Below, piece after piece: positions 52,037 to 62,900 of a stretch of DNA of 64,000 nucleotides. The notes under the pieces are model-generated. The model was given only the letters and a program-made list of their open reading frames with translations, was not told the origin of the DNA and did not search any database. Source of the DNA: Acidobacteriota bacterium (lineage in GTDB: Bacteria > Acidobacteriota > Terriglobia > Bryobacterales > Bryobacteraceae); contig JACPNQ010000019.1 of NCBI GenBank assembly GCA_016185425.1, forward strand, positions 220,179 through 284,178. Reading direction: 5' to 3'. The translations under genes were made by a program, and so were the position numbers. Positions within the stretch are counted from its first letter, which is position 1, and every line of letters starts with the position of its first letter.

Positions 52037-53224
52037 ATGAAAATGAGTCGTCAACACGCCTTCGTGTTTCTCTGCCTCTGCGCCGTCGCCAACGCGCAGA
52101 CTCCGCCCGGGCCCGGTTGCCGTATCGACGCGGCCTCGCCCTCCATCGGCGCTGACGTGCCCGAAACCTACTTTGGCCCCGCCCCTTCCTCTGTACAGAA
52201 GGAATTGGTCGGACCGCTCCAACTGCTTACCGCCGGTCAGTTGGATCAACGCGCGGCAACCCTGCGATTACCCCTCTATAAAGGAAAAATTCGCAACGGC
52301 AACCGTACCGTCTGGTACGTCCTCACCGACACAACAGACAAGAACAATGCGGAGGCGCTCGGTCTGAATTTCTCGGCGAAACTCTTCTACTCCGCGGGCA
52401 CATCCCGCTCCGTGCGCAGCGCCCGGCTAATGAAGGATGGCACGCTTGAGTTCGAGAGCGGCGCTGTCGATTTCGCGCCGGAACACCGCGTCGTGCCCGC
52501 AAACGGCGATGCCCCATTCCCCCCCGCCGTCGCCGAGCCCGGTTCCATCGGAGATCGCGACTACAGCCCCCTCGTGAGAATCGAAAACGCCGGTGGACAC
52601 ATCTACAACGCGCCAATCATCGCCATGGGTGACAACATCCAGGAGTTCATGGCCGGTGGGAAACCCAATTACTCACTCGTTCACGACAAGGTTGTCTCCA
52701 TAAGCATTAGCCCCACAAATGCGTTCGCCTCCACCGTCACGCTCGCGCTCACCACGGGGTTCAGCTTCGCGAAACCGGTCCTCTATCTGAGCACCGATGC
52801 ATCAGCGACCCTCCCCGCGGCTCTGGAAGGCGCCACGCTTGCTCCGGGTTTGGCTGACATCGACGTTGGCAATGACGACAGTGCCTTCAGCGCCGTCGAG
52901 CGCCTCTTTCTTACCGTCAACGGCCCCACCGGCTGCGATAACCCGCAACGGCAGGGACTCTTCAGCGCCCTCACCGACGGCCGCGGCCCCCTCAACGTGC
53001 TGGGCGGAATTCCCACCGTCGCCACCGACTACAGCCCGCTCTGGGACGTCAACGTCGGCGAGTGGACCCCGAACGCGATCGCCCGCGGCTGGCGTTCGCG
53101 CGTAATTGAGGAATTCCAGATCCTCGCGCTCGTCGAGGCCGGCGCCATCACCGGGCCCGGTGGGGCAAAATACGGCTCCGGCGGGTTCATCGTGAACTGT
53201 CCGATTGTCTTCCGCTTCCGCTAA
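52037..53224 (+). CDS. Secreted protein of unknown function
   Basis: 395 aa. A signal peptide is clear (MKMSRQHAFVFLCLCAVANA, cleavage near AQT). The mature part is beta-rich with conserved-looking segments (LPLYKGKIRNGNRTVWYVLT, DKNNAEALGLNFSAKLFYSA, HIYNAPIIAMGDNIQEFMAG, DYSPLWDVNVGEWTPNAIAR). The last segment and VIEEFQILALVEAGAITG recur in secreted acidobacterial and proteobacterial proteins, but I cannot name the family. It is divergent from the ECF sigma gene. SD GAGGAG lies 10 nt before the chosen ATG; an earlier ATG at 52019 would also be in frame. Confidence 0.7.
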   Translation: MKMSRQHAFVFLCLCAVANAQTPPGPGCRIDAASPSIGADVPETYFGPAPSSVQKELVGPLQLLTAGQLDQRAATLRLPLYKGKIRNGNRTVWYVLTDTTDKNNAEALGLNFSAKLFYSAGTSRSVRSARLMKDGTLEFESGAVDFAPEHRVVPANGDAPFPPAVAEPGSIGDRDYSPLVRIENAGGHIYNAPIIAMGDNIQEFMAGGKPNYSLVHDKVVSISISPTNAFASTVTLALTTGFSFAKPVLYLSTDASATLPAALEGATLAPGLADIDVGNDDSAFSAVERLFLTVNGPTGCDNPQRQGLFSALTDGRGPLNVLGGIPTVATDYSPLWDVNVGEWTPNAIARGWRSRVIEEFQILALVEAGAITGPGGAKYGSGGFIVNCPIVFRFR

Positions 53225-53283
53225 GCAAAGACCGGGAGGTGGGGCTCTCTCCACCTCCCTCTTTTTGAAGGAGTAACTTTCCC

Positions 53284-53904
53284 TTGAGAACAATCTTGTT
53301 TGCAATGGCTCTGGCTCTGACGCTGTCTGCCGATGACGTCGGGGGCAAGCTGAAACTGGTGCCCGCCGAACCCCTTCGCGAACCGGCAATTCCGCCACGC
53401 GCCACGCGTCCGGCGGAACCCGTGAATCGTCCTTCGACACTTTCCTTGAAGCCGCCCAGCGATCCGATCTTCCTGGTCGAGGAGTCCGTCGACACCGCCG
53501 GCGAGTGGCGCACGTACCGGCGGCCGAAGGTCGACGCCTTCAGCAGAAATGCGGATGGCGTCGCACTGGACGGCTACGACATGATCTCCTACCGCGAGCA
53601 AGCCCCACTGAAAGGGAGCAAGGCATTCGCCTTCGAATCCGGCGGTGTGATTTGGTGGTTTTCGAGCGCCGCGCATCGCGATCTCTTCAAGAGCGATATC
53701 AACCGCTTCGTCCCCGAATACGGAGGCTTCTGCGCCTACTCCATCGGCAAAGGCTATCCCGCCACCGCCGACCCCCAAGCCTACTCTGTCGATGGCGACA
53801 AGCTCTATCTCTTCTTCGATCGCGTCGCGCTAAAAGTCTGGGAAGCGGACAGGCGCCTGTCCATTTCGAAGGCCGATCGGAATTGGCCCAAACTCCATCG
53901 TTGA
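53284..53904 (+). CDS. YHS-domain exported protein
   Basis: 206 aa from a TTG at 53284 with AAGGAG 10 nt upstream; a weak signal-like N-terminus (RTILFAMALALTLSA). The C-terminal 130 residues match the YHS type found in secreted proteins: VALDGYDMISYREQAPLKGS, VIWWFSSAAHRDLFKSDINR, FVPEYGGFCAYSIGKGYPAT and WPKL near the end. YHS domains often bind metal or thiols. It follows the secreted orphan by 59 bp on the same strand and may be co-transcribed. Confidence 0.75.
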   Translation: MRTILFAMALALTLSADDVGGKLKLVPAEPLREPAIPPRATRPAEPVNRPSTLSLKPPSDPIFLVEESVDTAGEWRTYRRPKVDAFSRNADGVALDGYDMISYREQAPLKGSKAFAFESGGVIWWFSSAAHRDLFKSDINRFVPEYGGFCAYSIGKGYPATADPQAYSVDGDKLYLFFDRVALKVWEADRRLSISKADRNWPKLHR

Positions 53905-53905
53905 T

Positions 53906-56395
53906 TTACTCGCTCCGCAACGCCGCCGCCGGATCAATCAGAGTCGCACGCCGCGCCGGAACCAGGCACGCCGCCACCGCCACCGCCACCAACAATCCCG
54001 CCACCAATGCAAACGTCGGTGGATCAATCGGTGTAACCCCATACAGGAATCCACGCAGCGCCTCAGCCGCGGCCGCGGCGCCCGCAATCCCCAACGCGAC
54101 ACCCAGCGCCGCATACGCCGCTCCCCGCCCCACTACGAGCAACAACACATGTCTCCGGTCCGCCCCCAATGCCATGCGAATACCGAACTCTACCGTCCGC
54201 AACGTCACCAGATACGAAATCACTCCATACGTCCCGCCCACCGTAAGCAGCGTCCCTACCACCGCGAATAGCGTCAGCAGCCACGTATATAACCGCTCCT
54301 TCGCCAGCGACTCACTGATCACCTCCTGCATCGTCGCCACCTGGAACACCGCATTCCCCGGACTCACCTCCCGAACCGCCGCCCGAACCGCCGCAATCAA
54401 CGCAGCCGCCGGCAGGTGCCCGTTCACCACCAGCGTCGACCCGTGGCTCCGTATCTGCGCAAAATTCTGCACCACGGAATAATAGATCTCGGGAATCGCA
54501 GGCTTGCCGAGCGCCGACTGCCGCACATCGCCCACCACGCCAATAATCGTCCCTCGGTCCGTCACCCGCCCCACCGGATCCTCACCCGGAAAATACTGCC
54601 GGGCCAACACCTCGTTCACCAGGATCACCCTTGGCGATTCGCGGAGGTCATGCGCCGAGAATTCCCTGCCCCGGCGCAGCGGCACTCCCATCGCGCGAAA
54701 GTACGCCGGCGTCACATAGCGCAGCTCGGTATGTAGCACGCCCGGCCGCCCAATGATCGTGAAGCCCGCGTTCCACCCGGAGTTCTGCAGCGGCAGCAGC
54801 GAAATGATTCCCGCCGCGCGCACTCCCGGAATCGCCGAAACACGCTCCTCGATCGCCATCGACTCCCTCGCACCGGAAACCGCCACATGCGCCGTCAGCA
54901 CATTCGCCGGCTTCACACCTGCGTCCTCGTGCTGCAGGTTCAGAAACGTGCGCAACAGCAGTCCGGCGCCAATCAGCAGCACAAACGCCACCGCGATCTC
55001 CGCCACCACCAGCACGTCGCGCAGGCCCGCCCGCACGCCGCGCGTCTTCAGCGCATCCGCCCGCGTTCGTCCGCCCGTCATCGCCGGAAGCACGCCAAAA
55101 AGCACTCCCGTCGCCAGGCACGTTCCCGCCAGAAACAGGAACACCCGCCAATCGAAGCCAATCTCATCCGCCCTCGGAATCTGTGCCGCCGCAAGCGTCG
55201 TAAGCGCCTCACTCCCCCACAACCCCAGCGCCAACCCCGCCAGGCCCGCGCTCACCGTCAGCAGCAGACTCTCCGCGAGAAATTGCGAAATCAGTTGCAG
55301 ACGGCTCGCGCCCAGCGCCTCCCGAACCGCAATCTCCCGCGCGCGGGACGCGGTCCTTGCCAGCAACAGGTTCGCCACATTCGCGCATGCAATCAGAAGT
55401 ACCAATCCCACCGCCCCTAGCAGCACGAACAAAGATTTCCTTACCTGCCCGCTGACGACCTCCGTCAACGGCCTCACCCGCGCCTCGCGCCGAATCCCGG
55501 ACAGCTCGTTCATGCGCGTCAGTTCCTTCTGCGCGTCCTCCAAAGGAACGCCCGTCCGTAACCGCGCCAGCACTGCATCCAGCCTGCCCCCGCCGCTGGC
55601 CCAGGGATCCCAGGGAATCCATACCTCGTTGGCACGCCCGCCATACGGAAATCGAAACCCTTCCGGCATCACGCCGATCAGCGTGAACGTCTGCTCGTCC
55701 AGCGTCAGCGTCCGCCCGATCGCCCCCGCGTCCTGCGCCAGATGGCTCTTCCACCATCCATAAGAGGCAATCACAGCGTTCGGCGGATCGTTGTCGATAA
55801 ACGTCCGCCCTAACATCGCCTGCGCGCCCAGAACCGTAAACAGACCGCGCTCGGTATAGACGGCGGCCACCCGCTCCGCATCCCCGGTAAGCTGTGAGTT
55901 CAGGCTCGACCGCCTGTAGGTAACCAACCCGGCCAAGGACTTGCTGCTCGTCCGCCAGCCCAGGAACGCCTCGCGCGTCACTGCCCCAGGCTCCGCCCCG
56001 GGCGCCTCGATCTCGGATATCTGCACAAGCTGTTCCGGCTTCTCGAACGGCAGTGGCCGGAGCAGCACGCCGCTCACCACGCTGAATATCGCCGTGTTCG
56101 CGCCAATCCCCAGCGCCAGCGTGAATACCGCGGCCGCCGTAAATCCCCGCGCCCGCCAAAGCGACCGCAGCGCCACACGGAAATTGCGAAGCAGCAGCTC
56201 CACCGTCGTCCAGCCCCACATCTCTCGCACCGACTCCTTGATCTGGGTCGTGTTCCCCATCGCCCGGCGCGCCGCAATCCGCGCCTCGTCCGCGGTGCGT
56301 CCCAGTTCCCGCTGCTCCTGCTCTTCCGCCGCCAGGTGGGAACGCAGTTCCCGTTCCAGATCCCGTTCCTTTTCCTTGCGGCGCCACCAGGTCAT
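53906..56395 (-). CDS. ADOP-type MacB-like ABC permease
   Basis: 829 aa from the ATG at 56395. [20 protein letters not shown] and [17 protein letters not shown] are the ADOP N-terminal signature. Eight transmembrane helices are arranged as two MacB-type halves: TM1 ([20 protein letters not shown]) with a large periplasmic domain, then TMs at about 370-460, a second TM at about 480 ([20 protein letters not shown]), another periplasmic domain and three C-terminal TMs. No ATPase is nearby; such orphan permeases are expanded in Acidobacteriota. The duplicated FtsX layout fits ADOP exactly. Confidence 0.9.
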   Translation of the reverse strand: MTWWRRKEKERDLERELRSHLAAEEQEQRELGRTADEARIAARRAMGNTTQIKESVREMWGWTTVELLLRNFRVALRSLWRARGFTAAAVFTLALGIGANTAIFSVVSGVLLRPLPFEKPEQLVQISEIEAPGAEPGAVTREAFLGWRTSSKSLAGLVTYRRSSLNSQLTGDAERVAAVYTERGLFTVLGAQAMLGRTFIDNDPPNAVIASYGWWKSHLAQDAGAIGRTLTLDEQTFTLIGVMPEGFRFPYGGRANEVWIPWDPWASGGGRLDAVLARLRTGVPLEDAQKELTRMNELSGIRREARVRPLTEVVSGQVRKSLFVLLGAVGLVLLIACANVANLLLARTASRAREIAVREALGASRLQLISQFLAESLLLTVSAGLAGLALGLWGSEALTTLAAAQIPRADEIGFDWRVFLFLAGTCLATGVLFGVLPAMTGGRTRADALKTRGVRAGLRDVLVVAEIAVAFVLLIGAGLLLRTFLNLQHEDAGVKPANVLTAHVAVSGARESMAIEERVSAIPGVRAAGIISLLPLQNSGWNAGFTIIGRPGVLHTELRYVTPAYFRAMGVPLRRGREFSAHDLRESPRVILVNEVLARQYFPGEDPVGRVTDRGTIIGVVGDVRQSALGKPAIPEIYYSVVQNFAQIRSHGSTLVVNGHLPAAALIAAVRAAVREVSPGNAVFQVATMQEVISESLAKERLYTWLLTLFAVVGTLLTVGGTYGVISYLVTLRTVEFGIRMALGADRRHVLLLVVGRGAAYAALGVALGIAGAAAAAEALRGFLYGVTPIDPPTFALVAGLLVAVAVAACLVPARRATLIDPAAALRSE

Positions 56396-56530
56396 CTCAT
56401 CGCTCCTTCGCCGGCTGCCTCCCACTGATCGCTCTTAGGCGGCTTCGAGGGTAGATCCTCTACCCCCGATCCTAGCATGTGCCGCCGTCGTTCGGCTGCC
56501 AACCCGCGCACCGTTCAAGCCCTGCCGAAT

Positions 56531-57028
56531 TCAGTAGTCGTACAGCATCGGCGGTTGTTTTCCTAACAGGCGCAGGTAAGTATAAATCTGCCCCCGGTGA
56601 TGCCAATGCTCGTCGTAAGTGAAAGCAAAATACCGCCATGCCGGAAATGTGCCGAAGGGGGATTCAACAGGTTGATTCAACTGGCTCTCCGGCATCGACG
56701 AGAATATGCTTTGCGCAGTTTGATGGCACGACTGGGCGTAAGTTCTCAAATCGTTCACCGTGACCAGAGCCTGGACTTCCGCCTTGCCTGCCTCTTCTTC
56801 CGGGTTGGAGCGGCCCGCCGCCTCCGCGCTGCACCGGCCCTGCTGCACGGCCTCCGCCAGGATCTTTTCCTGGCTGTACACATGAAAGATTAGTTCGCGA
56901 GGCGTGCGCATGTTGGGCTTCGGGCGGAAATCGAGCTCTCCGTCTGTGAAGGCGTCAATCGCTCGAATAGTGACGCCGTGCACCATATTGAAGTATTTAC
57001 ACAGCGTCGAGAACGTTTGCTGATCCAT
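56531..57028 (-). CDS. DinB/YfiT-like protein
   Basis: 165 aa from the ATG at 57028, which has AGAGGAG 6 nt upstream. The four-helix DinB-like bundle is suggested by FSTLCKYFNMVHGVTIRAID, RTPRELIFHVYSQEKILAEA with the first metal-site His, and AFTYDEHWHHRGQIYTYLR with the HxxxH-type pair that completes the metal triad. These proteins are thought to act as metal-dependent transferases or hydrolases using small thiols. It is followed by the ADOP gene and preceded by a SnoaL-like gene on the same strand. Confidence 0.85.
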   Translation of the reverse strand: MDQQTFSTLCKYFNMVHGVTIRAIDAFTDGELDFRPKPNMRTPRELIFHVYSQEKILAEAVQQGRCSAEAAGRSNPEEEAGKAEVQALVTVNDLRTYAQSCHQTAQSIFSSMPESQLNQPVESPFGTFPAWRYFAFTYDEHWHHRGQIYTYLRLLGKQPPMLYDY

Positions 57029-57074
57029 AGAATCTCCTCTCTGCAATGCATCTGCGCTTATAAGCTGGCGCGAG

Positions 57075-57497
57075 CTACGGATTGCGCGGTTTAAGGTCCG
57101 GTTTCGTGTACGACCGGTGGCTGTGGACAAGCTTCCACGTTTCCCCAGTCCGTGCACACACCTCGGTCGAATTCCACCGGGCAAGCACAGCCTCCGCACC
57201 GCCCGATATCCGTCCGTAGTTCGTAAGATTGTACGTCAACAGCGCCACATCTCCATGCTGCTGAACCTTGGGATCGATCATCTCGTAGCGTGGTTCCGTG
57301 ATGGTGCCCTTGAATTGCTGGATGGGCTCCACAACCGCCTGCAAAGCCTCCAGCCCATCGATGCGCTTGTCGCGCATCGGGTCAAAATACGTCACCTCCG
57401 GCGCGCTGATGTCGGGGTAACCTTGCGGATCGAACGCAATCCAGCGATCGAGCGCGGAACGCTCTAAGCCGACGATCTCTCGGGATAAGTCGGTCAC
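57075..57497 (-). CDS. SnoaL-like/DUF4440-type protein
   Basis: 140 aa from a GTG at 57497, chosen because GAAAGGAG lies 6 nt upstream. The cone-shaped NTF2-like fold is indicated by LERSALDRWIAFDPQGYPDI, VTYFDPMRDKRIDGLEALQA, VALLTYNLTNYGR and GETWKLVHSHRSYTK. Family members include polyketide cyclases, isomerases and non-enzymatic domains, so the function is open. It lies 46 bp upstream of the DinB-like gene on the same strand. Confidence 0.72.
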   Translation of the reverse strand: MTDLSREIVGLERSALDRWIAFDPQGYPDISAPEVTYFDPMRDKRIDGLEALQAVVEPIQQFKGTITEPRYEMIDPKVQQHGDVALLTYNLTNYGRISGGAEAVLARWNSTEVCARTGETWKLVHSHRSYTKPDLKPRNP

Positions 57498-57608
57498 GGG
57501 AACTCCTTTCTGGTTTCGAGGACTGCACGAGCTGACGAAGATCGGGCACAAGCCGATCCGCGCGGTCAGTGGCCTCACGCCGCCACCAGGTCATATCCGG
57601 TTCAGATC

Positions 57609-59813
57609 TCATTTACCCTTCAGCAGCCCAACCGCCGCCGCCTTCTTTGCCTCTTCGGCTCGTGCCAGAGGCGTCCGCCCGCGAGAATCCGTCAGATCCT
57701 TGCGAGCTTTGTAGGACAGCAGCAGCGAGACGAACGGTTCCGGTTCATTCATATAGGCAGTTCCCTCCGCGGCAATCATGAGAGGAGTTACTCCATTGGG
57801 ATCCGCGATATCGACGCCGGCGCCGCGGGCAAGCAGCAGTTTCGCGGCCTCCAGCTTGCCATACGTCACCGCCTCCAGAAGCGGTGTGGCGCCATCGTTC
57901 GATTTCAGGTTGATATTCGCCTTCTTGTCCAAAAGAAGCCGTTGCGCGGCTTCTTTCCCCGCTGCCGATGCCCGGTTCAAAGCGGAACGGCCGCGCTGAT
58001 CCTGCACGTCGACCTTTGCCCCGCCCGAAAGCAGTATCGCCACCAGCGGTTCGTTATCGGCGAGGTACGGAGTTCCCTCCGAGGCAACCATCAACGGAGT
58101 GTTCCCGCTGCTATCGGCTTGTTCTACATTCGCCCTTCCCTCCACCAGGAGCCTGGCGGCGCCAACCTTTCCGTACGTCACCGCCGCCAGCAATGCGGTC
58201 GAGCCATCGGTCGCCTGCTGGTCTGTGTTCGCTTTCTTCTCCAGCAGCAGCCGCATCGCTTGCTCCTTGCCTTCAGCCGCCGCACGATACAACGCCGTCC
58301 GTCCACGCTCATCCTGTGCCTCCACAACAGCGCCGTTAGCTAAAAGCGTAGTCACCAGTGGCGCGTTGTTCGCCACATACGGTGTGCCTTCGGCGGCAAG
58401 CATCAGCGGCCGTGTGCCGTGCGAATCCGCAAGCTCAACTTGTGCTCCGGCCCCAATGAGAATCGGCAGCACGGCCGAGTGTCCGTAATGGATCGCTTGG
58501 AGCAGCGGCGTGGAGCCATCCGCGTCTTTGTGGTTGGGATCTGCCCTCTTTGCGAGCAACAGCCGCACCGCATCCGCCTTGCCCCCCGCGGCCGCACGGT
58601 AAAGCGCGGTTCTGCCGCGTTTGTCCTCCAAATCGATCTTGGCGCCTTTGTCGATAAGCAAGGAAACGGCGGGGGCATTGTTTGGTAGATAAGGCGTGCC
58701 TTCGGCAATCACCATCAGGGTAGTCACGCCTTGATCGTCCGTTTCATTGATGTCCTCACCTTTCGCAAGGAGGTTCTTGATTTCGTCCACATTCCCCACT
58801 TGGGCGGCTTTAACTAGGGGAGCATCAGCCCGCGAGCTTTTTGATGAACTGCCCTTCCACCAGATATAGGTCCCGGCGGCCACGATCAATAGCGCGAGCA
58901 GTCCCAACAACAGGCCCACAGGCCGCTTGGAGGCCGGTGTGTGAGGCGGGCGGTGAATAGGATTCGCGGGGGCGTTGTGAAGTGGAAGTCCAAGGGCTGC
59001 CGCTAGCGCTTGAACCATCGCGCCACACGTCGGATACCGATGCTGCGGATCTTTCGCCAGGGCTGGAGCCAGTGCCTCGGCCGCTCCGGATGGCAGTCCC
59101 GGCGGCAGGTTGGCAAACGGATCCGCGCTGATGATCTGAAACATAAGGGCGTGCGCGTTGTCGGCCGAAAACGGCATGCGCCCGGTTAGCATCTGAAATG
59201 CAATCACCCCGAGTGAAAACTGATCGGAGCGGCTGTCCACCTGCATAGCGCGCACCTGCTCTGGCGACATGTAGGCGGGCGAACCCAGGCTCGACCCGGC
59301 CCTGGTCAGGTTCTCGCTCGTAGCTATCTGCTGGGTCATTTTGGCAATGCCAAAATCGGCGATCTTCACCACGCCGTCCTCACGAAGCAGGATATTGCCG
59401 GGTTTGACATCCCGGTGCACAATCCCGAATCGATGGGCGAAATCCAATGCGTCGGCGGCCTGGCGCAAAATATCCAACCGGCGAGGCAGGTCCAGTGAGT
59501 TGGAAGCGAGCGCCCGTTCGAGCGTGGGACCGGCTACGTACTCCATGACGATGAAGATGTCGGAGCCTTCTTCGCCGAGGTGATAAACGGTAACGATTCC
59601 GGGATGGGAGAGCTTACCAGCCGCGCTGGCTTCTCGCACCAACCGGTGCCGGAGGAGAGTTCCCTGTTCTGGAGTCGCTCCCGGCTCGATGCGAATCTGT
59701 TTGATCGCCACCGCGCGCCCGATTCGCGGATCCATGCCATGATAGACCACACCCATCGCGCCACGGCCTAACTCCCCCAGAATTCGATAGCCGCCCAAGG
59801 ACGATTCACTCAT
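57609..59813 (-). CDS. Membrane Ser/Thr protein kinase with ankyrin super-repeats
   Basis: 734 aa from the ATG at 59813. The kinase domain covers about residues 8-270: GELGRGAMGVVYHGMDPRIG (P-loop), AIKQIRIEP (Lys), FGIVHRDVKPGNILL (HRD), VKIADFGIAK (DFG) and SPAYMSPEQV. One transmembrane helix follows at about 300 (GLLLGLLALLIVAAGTYIW). The extracytoplasmic part, residues 325-734, is ankyrin repeats built as a triplet that recurs almost unchanged three times with a partial fourth, each marked by AEGTPY-type and RGRTALYRAAAEGKE-type motifs. A PASTA-like sensor role for the repeats is possible. Confidence 0.9.
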   Translation of the reverse strand: MSESSLGGYRILGELGRGAMGVVYHGMDPRIGRAVAIKQIRIEPGATPEQGTLLRHRLVREASAAGKLSHPGIVTVYHLGEEGSDIFIVMEYVAGPTLERALASNSLDLPRRLDILRQAADALDFAHRFGIVHRDVKPGNILLREDGVVKIADFGIAKMTQQIATSENLTRAGSSLGSPAYMSPEQVRAMQVDSRSDQFSLGVIAFQMLTGRMPFSADNAHALMFQIISADPFANLPPGLPSGAAEALAPALAKDPQHRYPTCGAMVQALAAALGLPLHNAPANPIHRPPHTPASKRPVGLLLGLLALLIVAAGTYIWWKGSSSKSSRADAPLVKAAQVGNVDEIKNLLAKGEDINETDDQGVTTLMVIAEGTPYLPNNAPAVSLLIDKGAKIDLEDKRGRTALYRAAAGGKADAVRLLLAKRADPNHKDADGSTPLLQAIHYGHSAVLPILIGAGAQVELADSHGTRPLMLAAEGTPYVANNAPLVTTLLANGAVVEAQDERGRTALYRAAAEGKEQAMRLLLEKKANTDQQATDGSTALLAAVTYGKVGAARLLVEGRANVEQADSSGNTPLMVASEGTPYLADNEPLVAILLSGGAKVDVQDQRGRSALNRASAAGKEAAQRLLLDKKANINLKSNDGATPLLEAVTYGKLEAAKLLLARGAGVDIADPNGVTPLMIAAEGTAYMNEPEPFVSLLLSYKARKDLTDSRGRTPLARAEEAKKAAAVGLLKGK

Positions 59814-59974
59814 TCTCACGCCCCTCGCAACTATCAATATACTCTCGGTGCCGGAAAACGAGTTGCCGCCGCAGTCATGGCCGCCGCTCCCAATCCCCAA
59901 CACGGCGCCCGCGGCGGCACAACAGGCTACAAGTGGATATAATCGCGGCCATCCGTCCCAAGGAAGAGCGACAA

Positions 59975-62900
59975 ATGCGCCTCGTTATCCTGTTCCTCTC
60001 AGCCGCTGCGGCCTTCACGCAAACCGCGTCCACCCAGATCCTCGGCCTGGTAACCGACCTCACCGGCGCCGTCGTCCCGGGCGCCACAGTCACCGCGAGG
60101 CGAGTAGAAACCGGAGACATTCGCTCGTCGGCGTCTAACCAAACCGGCAACTATATCTTTCCTTTGGTCGACTCGGGCACCTATGAAGTCACCTGTGCCG
60201 CGGTTGGATTCAAGACGGAGGTTCGCCGCAACATTCCGTTGGAGCTGAATCAGAAAGCCCGCATCGATTTCCAGCTCCAGGTCGGCCAGCAAACGGAAAC
60301 GATCGAAGTCTCATCCGCCGCGCCGCTGCTAAAGACGGAAGACGCAACGCTCGGCTCCGTGATAGATAACAAGCGCATCGTCGAGCTGCCATTGAACGGG
60401 CGTAACTTCGCCCAGGCCGCGACACTTATGCCTGGCGTAGTCTATGGCTCCGCGCGCATGGGCGTTGATGGAAACCAGACCATCGGTACCCGCGCAATGC
60501 CCGGACAAATTGTTGGCATCTCGGCAAACGGGCAGCGGGATGCCAACCAGAACATCACGCTCGATGGCGTTACGGCAACGGACGGCTTCAAGTCGTCCAT
60601 GCTCTTTGTTCCTTCCATTGAGGCGATTGAGGAGTTCAAAATTCAGAGCGCCGTTTATTCAGCCGAGTATGGAATGAATTCCGGAGCGCAGGCCAATGTC
60701 TCCATCAAGAGCGGGACCAACCTATGGCACGGCGCTGCGTTCGAGTTCTTGCGCAACGACACCATGGACGCGCGTGGCTTCTTCCTGGCGCCGAATCAGT
60801 CCAAGAATAAGCTCCGCCGGAACCAATTTGGCGGCGTATTCTCCGGGCCTGTCAAACGCGACAAAACATTCTTTCTTGTCAACTACGAAGGCCGGCGGGA
60901 ACGCCGCGGAACGCCGTCGCGTTCCACCGTTCCGACAGTCGCCATGCGCAATGGCGACCTCTCCGAGATCCTGATTCCGGGCAACCGCTGGTATCCCCGC
61001 GATGCCAATCCCGGGGCCGCCCGTGCCATCCGCCCGCTTGGATCCACGCTGCCGCTGCCGAACAACATCATTCCGCAAAGTTTGATCAGTCCGGTTTCGC
61101 GCAACATTCTCACGTCCAGGAAAGGGTCGCCCCTGGCGGAAGGCGGCTTCATGCCGCTTCCGAATTTCGATGACCAGGCCCGCGCCCAAAACTCCACGCT
61201 GAACCTTGTCGGAACCAATGACCAGGTGTTGGACTCGAATCAATACCTGACCCGCATCGACCATCGTTTCAACGACAACCACCGCCTCTTCGGCCGCTAT
61301 GTCGCCGTTCCTTCCACGTGGCTGAATAATCCCCTTCTTCGCGTTACCCAGTTCACTACCCAATTCCTCGCGCAGAACATCGGTGTAGGCCATTCCTGGA
61401 TCGTCAGCCCGCAAGTGTTGAACGATTTGCGCGTCGGCTACAATCGCATCCGTGCGAATCAAGTCGCCTTCCAGACCAACACGGACTTTACCCACCGCGA
61501 CCTCGGGCTGGACATGCGCGTCACCGGCGACGGCAACCGGACGCTGACCCCGCGGGAAGAAGGCCTGCCAAACATCAACATCACAGCGTTCTCCGGCATC
61601 GGTTCCGGCAACGTGACGTTCAACACGAACGAAACATCGGAAGTGGCCGATTCCGTATCCATCAACCGCGGCCGGCACAATTTCAAGTTCGGCGGCCAGT
61701 GGCGCAATAGTCCCGTCGTCAACGAAGCGTCCAATCAGCCCCGTGGCCAACTGACCTTTTCGCCCGACATTACCGGGATACCGGATGCCTTCGGCGCATT
61801 CATGCTCGGCATTCCCCTGAATGCCAACTCCGCCGAAGGCGTGCCCACCAACGACATGCACCAGCAAAAGCTCGGTCTGTACTGGCTCGACGACTGGAAG
61901 GTCACGCCGCGCCTAACGATCAACTATGGCGTCCGATGGGATTGGTTTGGGGCTGTCACGGATGCCAACGGCCGCATCCGCAATCTATCTTTCGCGAACG
62001 CGGACATGCGCACCGTCAACGGCGTCGCCTATCCGCAACTCGTTCCCAATCCCCTCGTCTCAACGGCTCTATATGACATCAACTGGAAACAGATCATGCC
62101 GCGCCTGGGCATCGTCTACCGCGTGAATGAGCGAACGGTCATCCGCATCGGCTCCGGTCTCTTTTACTCCCCGCAGCAGACCAATAACTTCAACATCCTC
62201 GGCCTCAATCCTCCCTTTTCGGGTTCCACTGTCTTCCAGAACGATCGGAACAATCCTACGGCCACGATTCAGAATCCCTTCGCCGGATCTCCGGTCGGCG
62301 GCGGCCCGGCCGCGATCGTAATGCTCGGGTGGCTCAAGGCCGATCGTGGCAACCGCTCCATGTACCTGAATAACAAAATCTGGCAGTGGACCACGGAAAT
62401 CGAGCGCAGCTTCGGCCAGAACTTCGTTACTGGAATTGCCTACGTCGGCAGCGCCGGCTCCCATCTGGATATGCCGGTACAGAACTGGAACAACCCCGAC
62501 CCCGGCTCCGCTGCCGTCCAAGGCCGCCGCCCCTATCAGTTTTACGTCGATTCCACAAACCTCAATACGCTCCTCCCGCTCGGTACCGTTCGAACCTTGG
62601 AGTCCTGGACCAACTCCAATTACCATGCCATGCAGCTCCGTGCCGAAAAGCGCTACTCCCACGGCCTTACTTTCAACACCTCGTTCAACTTTCAGAAGGC
62701 CATGTACATCGGGTACGGCGTAAACGAGGGCGGTCCCTATGGCAATAGTTATACGCAAGACCCGCGCAACCGCCTGGCCGACTACGGCCGCTCCCAAATA
62801 GATCAGCGCTTCCGTTTTGTCTTCTCCCACATCTGGGAGATTCCCTGGTTGCGCAATGCCGCCGGGCTCAAACATTGGGTTTTGGGCGGCTGGTCGATAA

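Noticed and set aside
57609..59813. Repeat blocks considered as a CRISPR-like or tandem DNA array
   Set aside because: Periodicity is about 330 bp, diverged, and in frame with an ankyrin-coding gene; there are no short direct repeats with unique spacers.
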